From Gnetum montanum (lineage: Eukaryota > Streptophyta > Gnetopsida > Gnetales > Gnetaceae), in contig MNCI01025132.1 of assembly GCA_015680685.1 (NCBI GenBank), forward strand, positions 88,853 through 152,852: 64,000 bases of DNA. Reading direction: 5' to 3'. Numbering within the stretch: the stretch's first letter is position 1; each line of letters starts with the position of its first letter. Made by a program: the position numbers and the translations under genes. This document shows positions 23,470 through 35,099 of the stretch, in pieces. The notes beneath the pieces were generated by a model. The model was not told the origin of the DNA. It was given only the letters and a program-made list of their open reading frames with translations, and did no database searches.

Positions 23470-24244
23470 AAGGTCACATGCAACGCACATGGTCATGTTG
23501 ACGCATGCCATTACCGATTGGATTAAGGCTGGCCATCTTCTTAGGAAATTCTCTGATCCTGGGAGTCCTCTTATATATTTACAAATTGCTAGGAATGAAC
23601 CTTGCAAAGCTCTTTTGGATTCAGGTTCTAGTGTCAACTTAATCTCTCAAGAAATGTACAAAGCCTAGAACCTGCCTCGACTAAAAAAGAGTAACATTCA
23701 TTTAGAGTTGGCCGACCAGTCCATTACTGTCCCATTAGGACTCGTGGAGGACATTGTCACCACTATTTGTGGATGGTTGTATCTAGCCGAATTCCTAGTC
23801 ATTCAAGTCAACAACTGTAAAGGGGACTTCCCAATCATAATGGGAAAAGCATGGCTAAGCACAATTGATGCACGCCTAGGAATACATGATCTTTCCCTAG
23901 AGATATCAAAGGAAAATATGTTCGAAAAGATCAACAAGAAGAAAGTTCCATGCATCGCATACAGTGACAAAGGGTGTAATTGCATGTAGAAGTCCTGGTT
24001 CATACAACGTTTAACATTGCCTACATGCAACCAGTGTGCACAAGTAACTAACATACAAAGATGCTTGTATGCAGCAGCCACAAGACAGGAAGGCACCCAG
24101 TGGCTGATAGCTGACCAAGAGAACAATTTAACTATATGCATGGAACCAACTGAGGGTTTGACTTATGCTTACATCGATAACATAGACACATTAGAGCAAG
24201 TTCATCACCAACTTCCAAGTCTTGACATTGAAAATATCAACTAG
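23470..24244 (+). pseudogene. Aspartic protease region of element C
   Basis: The active-site motif LLDSGSSVNLIS lies at about 23610-23650. A TAG at 23667-23669 replaces the Trp that B has in YQAWNLP, consistent with a TGG to TAG transition. The second block GDFPIIMGKAWL follows, and a Cys-containing linker (CNQCAQVTN) leads towards RT. The frame stops at 24242. Confidence 0.85.
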
Positions 24245-25765
24245 GGAAAGTTCGAAATCCCTAAAAACTTTAAGCAAGAGCCCCTTGAGTTAAAAACATT
24301 GCCCACCGGTATGGAGTATACATTTCTCAAAAATGGAAAATTGGTAGTTATTAATGCTAAGCTCACTCCTCAACAAAAAGAGAGACTGCTGAAAATGGTG
24401 AACAAATGGTCAAAAGACTTTACTTGGTCATGTCCTGAATTAACTAAAATAGACATATGGAAACATAGGATTTACACTAACCCCTCCATGAAGCCTCGAT
24501 GAAAACCACAAAGGCAATTGAACCCAAAGCTGAAGCAAGTGGTTAAAGAAGAAATTGAACAACTTCTAAAAGCTGGGTTTATCTACCCCATTGCTGATAA
24601 CGAATGGGTTAGTCAATTAGTTATTGTGCTAAAAAAGGAAGAAAAATGGAGGGTGTGTATAGAATTTAGGCTACTAAACATGGCAACATTCAAAGACCAT
24701 TTTCCATTTCCATTCATCGACCAAGTCTTAGATACCATTGCAGGGCATTGCTACTATAGTTTTCTGGATGGGTACAGTGGATACAACCAAATCCAAATAG
24801 CACCAGAACACCAAGCCAAGACCACGTTCACAAGTCCTTGGGGGACATTTGCATACAAATAGATGCCATTTGGCTTGTGCAATGCTCCTACAATGTTTCA
24901 ATGTTTGGTTCTAAGTATCTTTCAACAAAAAAATAGGGAATGGTATAGAGGTCTTCATGGACGATTTCTCCACCTACGGAGTAGATTTTGAATAAGCACT
25001 AGACTAACTAGAGCAAGTACTGAAACAATTTGTTGAAACCAACTTAAGGCTCAACTAGCAAAAAAGCTATTTAATGGTCCAAGAAGGCATAGTATTAGGG
25101 CATAAGATTTCACAAAAAGGGATAGAAGTAGACCCTGAAAAGATCAAAGTCATCCAAGGAATCACATGCCAACTTGAAACTATAAAAGACATCCAATCAT
25201 TCCTTGGACACATTGGTTATTATAGAAGATTCATAGAGAACTTTTCAAAGGTTGCAAAACCATTGGTTGAACTAATGAAAAAGGACGTACCGTTTGAATG
25301 GACTAAGGAATGTGAACTAGCTTTCCAAACCTTGAAGCAGAGGCTTGTAGAAACACCCATTCTACAAGCTCCTGACTGGTCCAAGCCATTCCATATAATG
25401 ACCGACACGTCCAACTTTGCCTTAGGAGCCATACTCACACAATTAGATGACCAGAAATAAGCCTGTTACATCCACTGTGCGAGTCAAAAATTGTTGGTGC
25501 ACAACTTAACTACACCACAATAGAAAAGGAGTTAATGGCTGTGGTGTTTGCACTAGATAAGTTTAGGCACTATGTATTGGGCTATAAGGTAGTTGTACAC
25601 ACAAACCATAGTGCAATTCGGTTCTTGCTAAATAAACCAACGGTGAGCCCTCACATCATACGATGGCTTGTAATCTTACAAGAGTTCAATCTTATGATGA
25701 TAGATAATAAAGGCACCAAGAACATTATTGTTGATCATGTATCTTGGTTAAGATGGGACAACAAA
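24245..25765 (+). pseudogene. Reverse transcriptase and RNase H of element C
   Basis: RT motifs in order: WVSQLVIVLKK, WRVCIEFRLLN, FPFIDQVLD, FLDGYSGYNQI, TFTSPWGTFAYK and MPFGLCNAPT. The active site FMDD is intact (24954-24965). A frameshift precedes FMDD near 24930, and stops occur at 24500 and 24859. RNase H keeps the first Asp in MTDTSNFALGAIL, then TTIEKEL and a late VDHVSWL. This is the only copy in the window with an intact RT catalytic motif, but it cannot make a full protein as read. Confidence 0.9.
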
Positions 25766-25984
25766 GAGGATGAATATCTGCTTTCTAATCGCTTTCCTGA
25801 TGAATTCCTCTTTGCAGGTGTAGTAAATAATCAATTAACCATGGAAATAAATTGGTATAATAGCATTCTTACCTATCTCCTTACACAAAAAACACCACAA
25901 GAGTTATATGTTAAAAAGAAACAGCAGTTTCTACACAAAGCCAAATACTTCATAAAAATCAACGGGCACCTTTATAAGGTATGT

Positions 25985-27115
25985 CCCGATGGCTTGGTTC
26001 GATGGTGTGTTCCCAATGTAGATTAATTACGAGTTCTCCAAGATGCTCATGAGGGCCCTTGTGGGGGTCATTACATAAGGAGATGAACAACCATTAAAAT
26101 CCTGCTTGTAGGATATTATTGGCCTACATTGTTCCGGGACGCTCATCATTTTGTCCAATCTTGTGAGTGCTGCCAATGTGAGGAGGGAATGACTGCTAGA
26201 ATGGAGGATCCATAATAATGAATTCAACCTTTAGAACCCTTTGATATATGGGGAATTGATTTTATGGGGCCTATTACACCAATGTCCAATGGAAAAGCCT
26301 ACATTATTGTTGCTATTGACTATTTTACAAAATGGACAGAAGTAGCTACTATTATGGACTGTACATCATCTACCGCTGCACGATTTGTTTAAAAACAAAT
26401 CATAAATTGGTTTGTTGTGCCTCATGCACTTATTTTGGATAATGGTACACATTTTACAGGTGTGACTTTTCGGAAGTTGATGCAATGCTTAGGAGTGGAA
26501 CACAAGCTGATTACACCATATCACCCTCAAGCAAATGGTCAAGCCAAAGTTACCAATAGGGAGATTACAAAAATATTAACACGAACCATTAGCAATTATA
26601 AGAGATATTGGAGCACCAAACTAAATGATGCTCTTTGGGCATACCGCTCCATGTGAAAACTCCCTATAGGCTACTCTCCCTATGAGTTAGTGTATAGTAA
26701 ACTTCCAACGCTTCCTATTCAAGTAGGGCTCCGTACACTATCCACAGCATGTAACCTCAACCTTGACCTCAATTTAGCACAAAAAGAATAGTTAATGAAG
26801 CTTAACTTGGTATATGAGAACCGATTAGGCACCCTATCATCTAATGAATTACACAAGGCTTTTAATAAACGACATCATAACTTGAAAATTAGAAAAGTTA
26901 AATATCAACCGAGAGATAGGCTTCTTTATTGGAACCCAACACACGTGCCATAATCCACTAAATTTCAAATGCTATGGGAAGGACCTTATATTATTCATGC
27001 AACTTTTCCTTTAGGGGCCATGATGATTTACAAACTTGATAGCCCGAATAAGAAATTATTGGCTAAGATCTGACAAACCAAACCTTTCCATGAGCCTAGA
27101 ATAACCAGTACCTTT
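25985..27115 (+). pseudogene. Integrase of element C
   Basis: HHCC domain (HEGPCGGH ... CECCQC), core with WGIDFMGP and LDNGTHF, and a C-terminal domain running to about 27110. The third catalytic residue is Lys rather than Glu in NGQAK (codon AAA 26546-26548), as in element A. Stops lie at 26023, 26390 and 26654, with others downstream. No chromodomain is seen. Confidence 0.88.
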
Positions 27116-29055
27116 ACTACCTCTGTTGGTGGACAACCTTGCTCATTATTTCGGATCTCCACCCTCCAACTCAGTTGTGGGGGAGAGGGCTACCAATGCT
27201 AACCATTCTAAGCCCTCACCTCTTTTTTGCTTTACACATTTTTTCATATTTACTTATTTTTGTTTTACACCATCGTTACCATTTTTACTATTTCTTTATT
27301 TGTTTGATTTACTTTCATCTATCATATAATAAGTTCTCACAATTGTGGATTGAATTATAATGGTGTTTATTGTTAATGTTGGATTTTTACCTTTGATTTT
27401 CAATGTTGATACCAAGATATGGTTCTTTTAATAAAACAAGCAATGAGTCCATGTCATCCATTCCTCCATTCAACTCTATGGTCTCCCTTATCTTAGAAAT
27501 GTACTATCCCTTTTTCTAAATAAACTTATTAATGAATTGGTGATTTGGTGTTCTTCAAACCAAGGAAAGACTCAATGGTTGAAAAGGGTGTGACTTCAAG
27601 GGGATTCGATGCACTTGTGCTGGTTATTCTCTTGGGTACTTGGATGCTTTTCATGGGTTTTCCACCATTTCTCCAATGACCAAACATCAGGAAGTTGAAT
27701 GAATCAAATAAGTCTTTGCATGGTGTGGTTCTCATGATATAAAAAAATTGCTAAGAATTCAAAGCACACCCCTCAAACATAATAACAAAATATGGGCTAC
27801 AAGCACTAGTTATGGCACTGGAAAGACATGTTACCCATGCCTGAAGGTTCCCTCTAACTAAGGCCCTTTCTCGCTTCCTGTTGCTTTATCTTTCTCTCCT
27901 TGGAATTGTGGTGACTCGATGGACGCATTCTTGTTGCTTCAAGAGGATGGGTTNCGTGGTGACTCGATGGACGCATTCTTGTTGCTTCAAGAGGATGGGT
28001 TGGTGAAATGTGTTGATGCAAGGCCATTGGATGTGGCTGGTTTGAATCTAGATTTGGAATGAATTCTATTCAGTCACCTCTCCTTCATCGGGACTTTACA
28101 CAACCATGCTCTTGGGATTCCATTCCATTTTCTCCTCTCCTTCCATACTTCTTCCCATATTCCACCTCATTGCCGATTTTCTAATTATTCTATATCTTGG
28201 TTGAGGCATTGTTCATCTTTCGTAACTTCTTGTGGGTAAAGTTCTTAACCATTATTCCATACGTCATTCTCAGAGCCTCTGGACTCTTTGGTTTGTAGGT
28301 CTGTCAAGGCATAAAAGGCATGAGCCTGCTTTGGGGAGGACCCACTGACATTCCTTTTTAGTGTAGTTGTTAAGTTCTTTCCTTTCAACATTGTTTGCAA
28401 TCAACCATTTCTCATTTCATCCCCATCCATGACATCCATTTTATTGGCTTCACCGTTGTTATTTCTCTCATCTTTCTTGTTCCTTCTGTTTTTCCATCTT
28501 ATTACTACCAAAGGTTCACTATTAGTCATGGGGGTCCTATCACAAATTTTTCCATTCCATACCTATCTTACCCCTACACCTTGGGTAGTTATCAATCATA
28601 AACCTGTAACCCAGTATATGTCATACCTACAACCTAGCTAAGGTACTTCATATCGGGGCAAGGTATCAACTACACTGTATCTTATCTATCCTTGCTAATT
28701 CATGACTGTGTTGTGTGTGTAGATGGTGATCACATGAACAATGGACTGGGATAGAAGGGGAGCACTTAGGATGGATTGGAGCTGGAGGGTTTATGCAAGG
28801 AACAAGTTTGGTCATGCGGCTATGGATAAACAACAAAATGCACAATTCCGACATCAGCAGCAATGTGCCTCATTTTCTTCTCTCTCTCCTCAAGCTGTCA
28901 AATAAGGGTCTAGATGTCATCTATGTACAGTGTTCACCATAATGGTTATGAACACCAATGTTGTAATATATTTGTCAATCCGTTCCTTGGGCACTTTGAG
29001 TCTGTCATCCCATGTCATCATCAGTTGTCATTTAGTTAATAATCCCATACCTTTT
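27116..29055 (+). other. 3' non-coding region of element C
   Basis: Begins with GCTCATTATTTCGGATCTCC, the block at which the pol-less elements B and E rejoin the autonomous sequence. It includes GTTGTGGGGGAGAGGG (a decayed second polypurine motif), TTTTGTTTTACACC, the GCCTGCTTTGGGGAGGACCC block (28328-28348) and TTAGTCATGGGGGTCC (28531-28546). No coding frame. D is inserted at 29055/29056. Confidence 0.7.
27908..28001 (+). repeat. 46-bp perfect tandem duplication joined by a single N
   Basis: 27908-27953 and 27956-28001 are identical, with N at 27954 between them. The other elements have only one copy at this place. This looks like two contig ends that overlap and were not merged, rather than biology. 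Confidence 0.85.
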
Positions 29056-29925
29056 TGATGAGTGGTGAGGTACCCCTAAACTCAACCATACGAATATGAG
29101 TGTTACACGCGTGATCCGGTCGAACTCCGCAGACGGACTAGTTGTGGCACCTAGATAGTTAGCCTTAGGTCGCAGTTCGTTGCCTTTCCACCTGGACTAG
29201 TATTAGCTTTTTCACATATTCTTTAGTCCAGAGTGAGGTGTATGATGTGTTTGAAACTAATGCTACTCCTGAAGACAATGGAAAATAAGATTAACTAAGC
29301 TAGGAGGAAAGGGTAAGAGAGAATCTAAACTAGCCTAAGTACGATGAGCATCCATTCCTTAATCATTCGTACACATCTTGGACCTCATGCACAACTACCA
29401 CTGGGATTACCAAGCGCATGGCCTAGGTACGCTACTAGGTTACCAAGTAGTCACACTTAAATGCTCGTGATTAAGTCGTACTCATTCTGTGTTTAACATG
29501 AGATAAGAATGAGAGAGATAAACTAGGAAAGCAATAAATAATAATTAATTAAATAATTAAACTAAGTGAATGCTGCAATGGTGAAGTAATCTCGATCTTT
29601 ATTGTCGATCATGTGCATGTCCAAGTACGTCACACTCAAATAAAGGATGTCGTACAATTACAATCACCACACTACAGGCATACACTGGAAAATAATTCTA
29701 TCTCTGGGGGGGTAAAACTGCCAAAGTTTCGCTAAGGAACTAAAATCTAGATGCCTAAAACTGGGAAAGCCACCTCTTATTTATAGACATTGTGGCGGGC
29801 CGTGATATTGCGTATGTGATATCGTAGCCCATGGGATATCACGGATGCGATATCGCAGCCCATGCGATATCATGGCTGTGATATCACGGTAGCGATATCA
29901 CAACCAGTAAATTCATGACTCATCA
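29056..29925 (-). repeat. 3' LTR of element D (870 bp)
   Basis: TGATGAGTGG...GACTCATCA, followed by the polypurine tract at 29926-29938. The U3 array is the densest in the window. The TATA box TATAAATA is intact here on the minus strand near 29776. Confidence 0.88.
29776..29905 (-). promoter_or_regulatory. LTR promoter of element D (3' copy): GATATC array plus TATA box
   Basis: Eight GATATC-like palindromes between about 29812 and 29900, many in the form GATATCRYRG or its inverse, lie upstream of a TATAAATAAGAGG box in sense. In the 5' LTR of D the TATA box has changed to GATAAATA (about 42586), so that copy may be promoter-dead. Confidence 0.65.
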
Positions 29926-30107
29926 TACCCCCATGACTAAATGAAAACTCATCCTCAAGTTACAGAGAGAACAAGCTTCATTGATTACACAGTGGATAGG
30001 TATGGGATTATTGACTAACTAGGATGGATTCATGCCGCAGTGTGGAGTCAAAACAAAATTGACACACAACACAAAAGAAAATCCTATGATTACAAAATTA
30101 GTGGAAC

Positions 30108-30872
30108 TCATGTAGTTCCTGGTGGCGATGGCTCCTTCATAGGTGTCTTTCCCTTTTCTTGTGCTCCAAGTCTTGGGATTTGATGGCGTTGAAGTATGGC
30201 CTGGAGTTTCTCCTCTTGTAAGACCTTGAGTGCCTTGGCACGCATGTAAGTTTGTGCTTGTGCCATAGAGGCATCCCAGTCAGCCTTCTCTTTTACTTCC
30301 ACTATCCTTTTATTCTCTGTCAACAGTTTATTAAGTTGCTCAGTTCTAAGGGTGTCCAACTAGTTTTGAGCAACCTTTGGCCCTATATTCGGAAGGTTTA
30401 ATACTTCTGAAATGGCTTGAATAGAGAAATCAATAGTCACACCACAAGTATTGACAATGGTGCCTTGCTTCCTATTGTGCCAAAATTGGTACATCTCTCC
30501 TAGGTACCAGGCACCGCTTTCAGAGAGGATAGGCCATAATGGGAATCCTTTGAGGTGATCCCTAATGGCCTCAGGAGCAAACTCTGCAAAAGATTCGAAG
30601 TTCAATTCCACAATCACGACAGCGAATGTGGACTTTTCATGGATGGCTTGAACACAATCTTAGGGCAACGTGAGATGTAGTCCTTGTTCAGGCACTGCAG
30701 CAACTCCTCCTTCTGCCTGCCTGGACCGTACGGTAGGAGGATCTTCTTGATGAATGCTGAATGATTGTTCTTCCTATTCTGCATGTTGTCTAGTAGGATC
30801 TTGTCTTTCATCTCTCTAAGATCGTTTGATCGCACCTTAAGCAGGACCTTCCTATCCACATTTCAGGACCAT
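30108..30872 (-). pseudogene. Shortened extra ORF of element D
   Basis: Sense start near 30872 and stop at 30108. The segment 30360-30617 is the clearest reading of the unknown protein: an acidic and aromatic stretch with FPLWPILSESGAWYLGEMYQ, then VTIDFSIQAISEVLNLPN. The next segment (30108-30359) is Lys/Glu/Gln-rich, probably coiled-coil, and ends in a Pro/Lys/Thr tail. Compared with element I, about 1.2 kb between GPKVA and the coiled-coil is missing. Stops fall early in the frame, and one at 30360 marks the deletion joint. The VxIDFSxxAIxxxLxLP pattern recalls the plant putative-transposon-protein domain. Function unknown. Confidence 0.6.
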
Positions 30873-31671
30873 CTGCAATCACACAGGGTCAAGCGTTAGT
30901 AAGGTTGTTTTTGAAATTAAGTTATACCTTACTACTTTCCTTAATTAATGATCTTATTTTATCTCCATGTGATATTGCCCGAAAGGTTGTAATAATGAGT
31001 CCTGTGACTTAGGTGGTTTCCAAATTTAATTTTCTGGTATAGCTAAGGGGATGAAATTGTTTTTGACACATTCTATTCTTAATTTTACAACTAATTACCC
31101 TTAAATATGTCCTTCAGGTGATGATGAATTTCAAAAAATTTATGCACTATTCGACGTGTGCCCCTCCCCCACGACTAAGCTAAACACTCCAGGTTCAAGT
31201 AGGTTCAAACGGAATGAAAATAGGAGTACCAGCGAGCGAGTTATGGATACGAAAGCATGATGTTGATTAGCACAGGGGGTTCACGTATATATATTTTTAT
31301 TGAAGTTAGGGCACTTAGAGAATGTACCAAATTTTAAATATTTTCTTGAAATTAAACGATGTAAACTAAGGACATCTGGACAATTGTTAAAGGGTCCCAG
31401 GGTAATTTAACTAGTTCTGAAGGCACAAAAATTATGATGGTGTGGAATTTATCAATAAGGACCTCGGATGGTAGAGAAAAAGGCTATGTGATAGTAATAA
31501 GGGAAAGAAAATTGTTGGCAATATGCTAAGGGTAAGAAATGGTGTGTGTGAGCTGTGTCATAAGCGAAGATTACAAAATATTACACAAGTGGGTCCTCCC
31601 CAAAGTAAGTTTCAACCTATAATGCCATTGTGTAACCACACTTAAAGTGTCCATGGGCACTAGAAGGGTTC
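30873..31671 (-). other. Spacer of element D, part left of element B
   Basis: Homologous to 14641 to about 15605 in element I. It has the CCTCCCCCACGACTAAGCT polypurine-like motif (about 31164) and GTGGGTCCTCCCCAAAG (31589). No coding frame seen. Element B interrupts it after GATGT. Confidence 0.65.
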
Positions 31672-31676
31672 GATGT

Positions 31677-32479
31677 TGATGGGACATGATATCGCATAGG
31701 CCGCGATATCGCATCCTCCCCCGCGATATCGCGTACGCAATATCGCGATGCACCGTCATATCTATAAATAAGAGGCAGCTCTCCCTTGTTTCCTCATCCT
31801 AGGCTAGACAGTAGGGAAACTTTGGTAGATTGATCACTCTAGAGATAGAATATTTTCCATGTGCCCGCAGTAGGAGTCCTAAAGTGAACGAATCTTTATT
31901 CGAGCAAACATTGTACCTGAACACAAGCTTGTGTACAGTAATAAAGATGAGCTTCTTGGATAAACCTTGCAGTGCATGGAATAGGATTTTATTATTGTTA
32001 TTTATTACCTGTTATTTATTACTTGTTATTTACTTTTTTCCTTCTCAACCCTTTTCTCCTAGTTAAGTGCCTCAATATGACCACTTTGAGCACATGTGTT
32101 ATGCGTGGTGATCCCAGCAACGATTAGCGTTTGGTAGCCATGGTTGCATCAGTTCAGGGTGTGTACGGTAAGTGGGAACGGATGCTGATGCTAGGTAATT
32201 TAGACTTAGTTCATTAGCTAAAGTTAGGAATTAGTTTCTCAACCCTTCACCTTGTTAGCATAGGAGGCATAAAACATAAAAAGACCATAAAAATCATATA
32301 CCTCAGACTTACTTAACCATACACCATAACAACTACAAGTAAGTCTGGGAAGACAATGAATAATTAACCCTAAGTGTTCCATGGGGAGTGTAGGCACTTA
32401 GTCTGCGAAGTTTGACCGGATCGCACGTGCTACGCTCGTATTCGTATGGTTGAGTGTAGGGGTATCTCGCCACTCATCA
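31677..32479 (+). repeat. 5' LTR of element B (803 bp)
   Basis: TGATGGGACA...CCACTCATCA. GATATC-type palindromes at 31687-31750, TATAAATA at 31763-31770, TAATAAAGATG as likely polyadenylation signal near 31940, then the conserved U5 end. Confidence 0.92.
31681..31770 (+). promoter_or_regulatory. LTR promoter of element B: GATATC array plus TATA box
   Basis: GATATCGC occurs four times in the first 70 bp (ATGATATCGC, GCGATATCGC, GCGATATCGCG, CAATATCGCG), then TATAAATAAGAGG. The first member of the array starts only about ten bases from the LTR edge. Confidence 0.65.
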
Positions 32480-32480
32480 T

Positions 32481-32499
32481 TGGCGCCATTGTCGGGGAC
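32481..32499 (+). other. Primer-binding site of element B
   Basis: TGGCGCCATTGTCGGGGAC, tRNA-Asp type, one base after the LTR. Confidence 0.87.
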
Positions 32500-32631
32500 T
32501 AAGTGTTTGTGCGTTGAATAGAACATAGGATATCACTCACATCATTGGGAGCCTAAATGAACCTTCGAGTTAATTAAAAGAAAAATTTATATAACAGTAA
32601 ATAGCACACCGATAAGACACTATGTCTTCTT

Positions 32632-35095
32632 CTTCTTCTCATAAGAGCAACTCACCACCTAGGGATAATACAAAGAACAATCGGCAATCAAAAACACATA
32701 ACCTAAATCCACCAGTTCCTCAACAATATAGGGTGGAATATACTCATCCCGATGAGTATATTCCTAATTTTACTTTTATCTTCCATCAAGACAAATAGAT
32801 GCGCTGGAGAGATTTGCAAGGTAACATAGTGTTATCTTCGGACCGTGCAGTCCCAAACATGCTTCTCCGTGCTTTGGCACAGATTTGCATGACAAGAATT
32901 ATATGCTGAATACGTTGCAGAAAATTTTGACACAAGGGATTATCATCCCACAACTTTACAACGTATGAGGGACTCAAGGCAGGAGAGCTAGCATACACTG
33001 TTGAAGGGAAAAGGCCCGCACGTCCTTAGCGAAATAGGAGATGGTGAACCACTCATAACGGGTTCTCTATCAAATGATGTTCCCCCTCCTTACGATGGTG
33101 AGGAGGTGGGGTATTAGAACCTACGATCCACGATACACAACCTTGGTTCTGATCCCCGTGAACACCAACTATTCACAGAGGGAACAACAACTCATAATAA
33201 GGATGGGCACTTAGATCGTCACCACGATTGGGGCTGTAGCAACCAAAGAGAAGGTAGGAAGCATCATCATGGCGATGGTTCTCCTTCCTCTTCTCCTTCA
33301 TCTCATCACTCATCCTCTCCTTACACATCTGGGCATAGCCATCATGAACATAACGGTGAGAATAGAGGTATGCAAAATGAGAGACCTCGATGAGAGAGTC
33401 AAGAGAGAGGACAAGGGCATGAATGAAGGGAAAGTAGGGAACAACGAAGACATCACAGGTGTCATGAAAGAGATGATCATGATGAGCCCCTACTTGCAAC
33501 CCGAAGTATGCTCGACATAATGGAGGCTGTAAGGATTCCAACAAGGCATTTAAAAGATAGTCAGATCAAATGCTTAGACATGAACAATATCCCATGCTGT
33601 GAGGGGGGATACAACGCTGATCCGCAACATCATTTATAGGCATTCCACGATGCCTGTGCCTTGTAGAACATAGAGAATGAATGGCAAAAAATTAAGTTGT
33701 TTCCCAGGACACTCATTAAGGAAGCAGAGAGTTGGTACTGGTCCTTAGAACCGAAAACCATTAGGAGGTGGAGTATGATGTTAGAACTCTTCAACGATAA
33801 ATATCAAACGTACTCCAAAGTGTCTAATTTGCGTAAGCAGATCCAAGAATGGAAGCAAGGTACTCATGAACCCTTGGATACTGCCATGGGCCACTACTAT
33901 GCATTGTTACATCATTGCCCGGGCCATGGATACGCTCAAAAGAATCAACTCCGCCACATCGTAGATGGGCTCAGACATGAGACGAGGAGAACCCTCAGGA
34001 CTTATGCCTAAGGGAGACTATCAAAACTTAGAGCCCATGATGTTCATCGCTTGTTGGAACAAGTAGCAAAAGAAGAAGATGAACTACGAAAAAGAGAGAG
34101 TGTGGAAGAATACAACCGTGATCCCTCCCTTCGGAAGAAGGGAGTGAAATTTTGCAATGAAGAGGATGAGTCACCACTCGAAGAGTTGGTGAACAGAAAA
34201 ACCTTGCTGATTCAAAAACTAACAACATAAGTATCAGCTAAGTTGGATCAACTGTGGGATTCCTTAGACTCCAGACTTGAAACTATCTTGAAAATTGTAG
34301 AGGAGTCTAAGGAGGAATGAAGTAGTGACAAAGGTAAGACAAAGCGAAGAAATTCAGGCCTTGCACATAACAAGGGTAAGGGGAAAATTACTATCTCCGA
34401 TGAGGTTGTGGACTCAGACACAAACGATGACGGTGGATGTGAGATCTGCTACTATGACCATCCTAAGGGATGTTGTCCAATCATCTCACATCTACAGGAG
34501 TCTGAGGTGTATGCACTTAACCCAAGACTCAACCAATGGCAAACACCCTGAAGGTTACCTTATCCTCAAGGTAACCCAAGGCAGTTCCACCAACCACTAA
34601 CGTACTATCCAAGTGGAACTCCACCACAACCCATCGGACAACATCAGCAGTGGCAATACCCACAGTCATGGGGGATGCCACCGCTGAAACAACAATACCC
34701 TTACCGGCAACCTGATCCTTATGACTATTATGTGTAGCAGCTGGTTCCTCCAAGTGACTCTATGAGTCACACAACTCCCCAATGTCACTACCAAGTTCTG
34801 GAGTACTTTAGAAGAACTCCTTCTCCTTCGGGAGACATTCCACATACTTACCATCCTCCAACTCCATCCGCACCTCTTCCACCGATAGTTCCCACAACAC
34901 CTCCTACTCCAACAATGCAAGGAGAACTCCCTACTCAACCATAGCAACGTAATGCTACGAGAGTTGTAAACATTCAACCTGCTACTGGTTCTGACAACTG
35001 TAAAAAGAGAAGACCTTTCTTCAAAACCAAAAGCCCAAATAAGCTCTCACAATAACAAGCGGTTGATTCCACAACCACTCCTCCACCATCTAACA
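32632..35095 (+). pseudogene. Gag of element B, broken
   Basis: Starts at ATG 32632 (MSSSSSHKS...), matching A and E. After a His/Ser/Asp/Arg-rich region come the gag domain (about 33500-34010: FPRTLIKEAESWYWSLEPKTIRRWSMMLELFNDKYQ in two parts with a stop before it), a Glu/Lys-rich stretch, the knuckle CEICYYDHPKGCC (34438-34476) and a Pro/Tyr/Gln-rich tail. The frames 33269-33520, 33697-34011 and 34325-34600 are separated by shifts and stops. Gag would be the main product of such an element, so the breaks accumulated after insertion or it relied on Gag from relatives. Confidence 0.84.
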
Positions 35096-35099
35096 CTTC

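Noticed and set aside
27116-29055. Envelope-like ORF downstream of integrase in C or A
   Set aside because: No frame longer than about 70 codons, no shared frame between the two, and no signal peptide or membrane segment pattern. The region is non-coding.
29800-29905. Regularly spaced GATATC words as a CRISPR-like array
   Set aside because: The units are short palindromes in LTR promoters of a plant retroelement, spacing varies, and there is no cas context.
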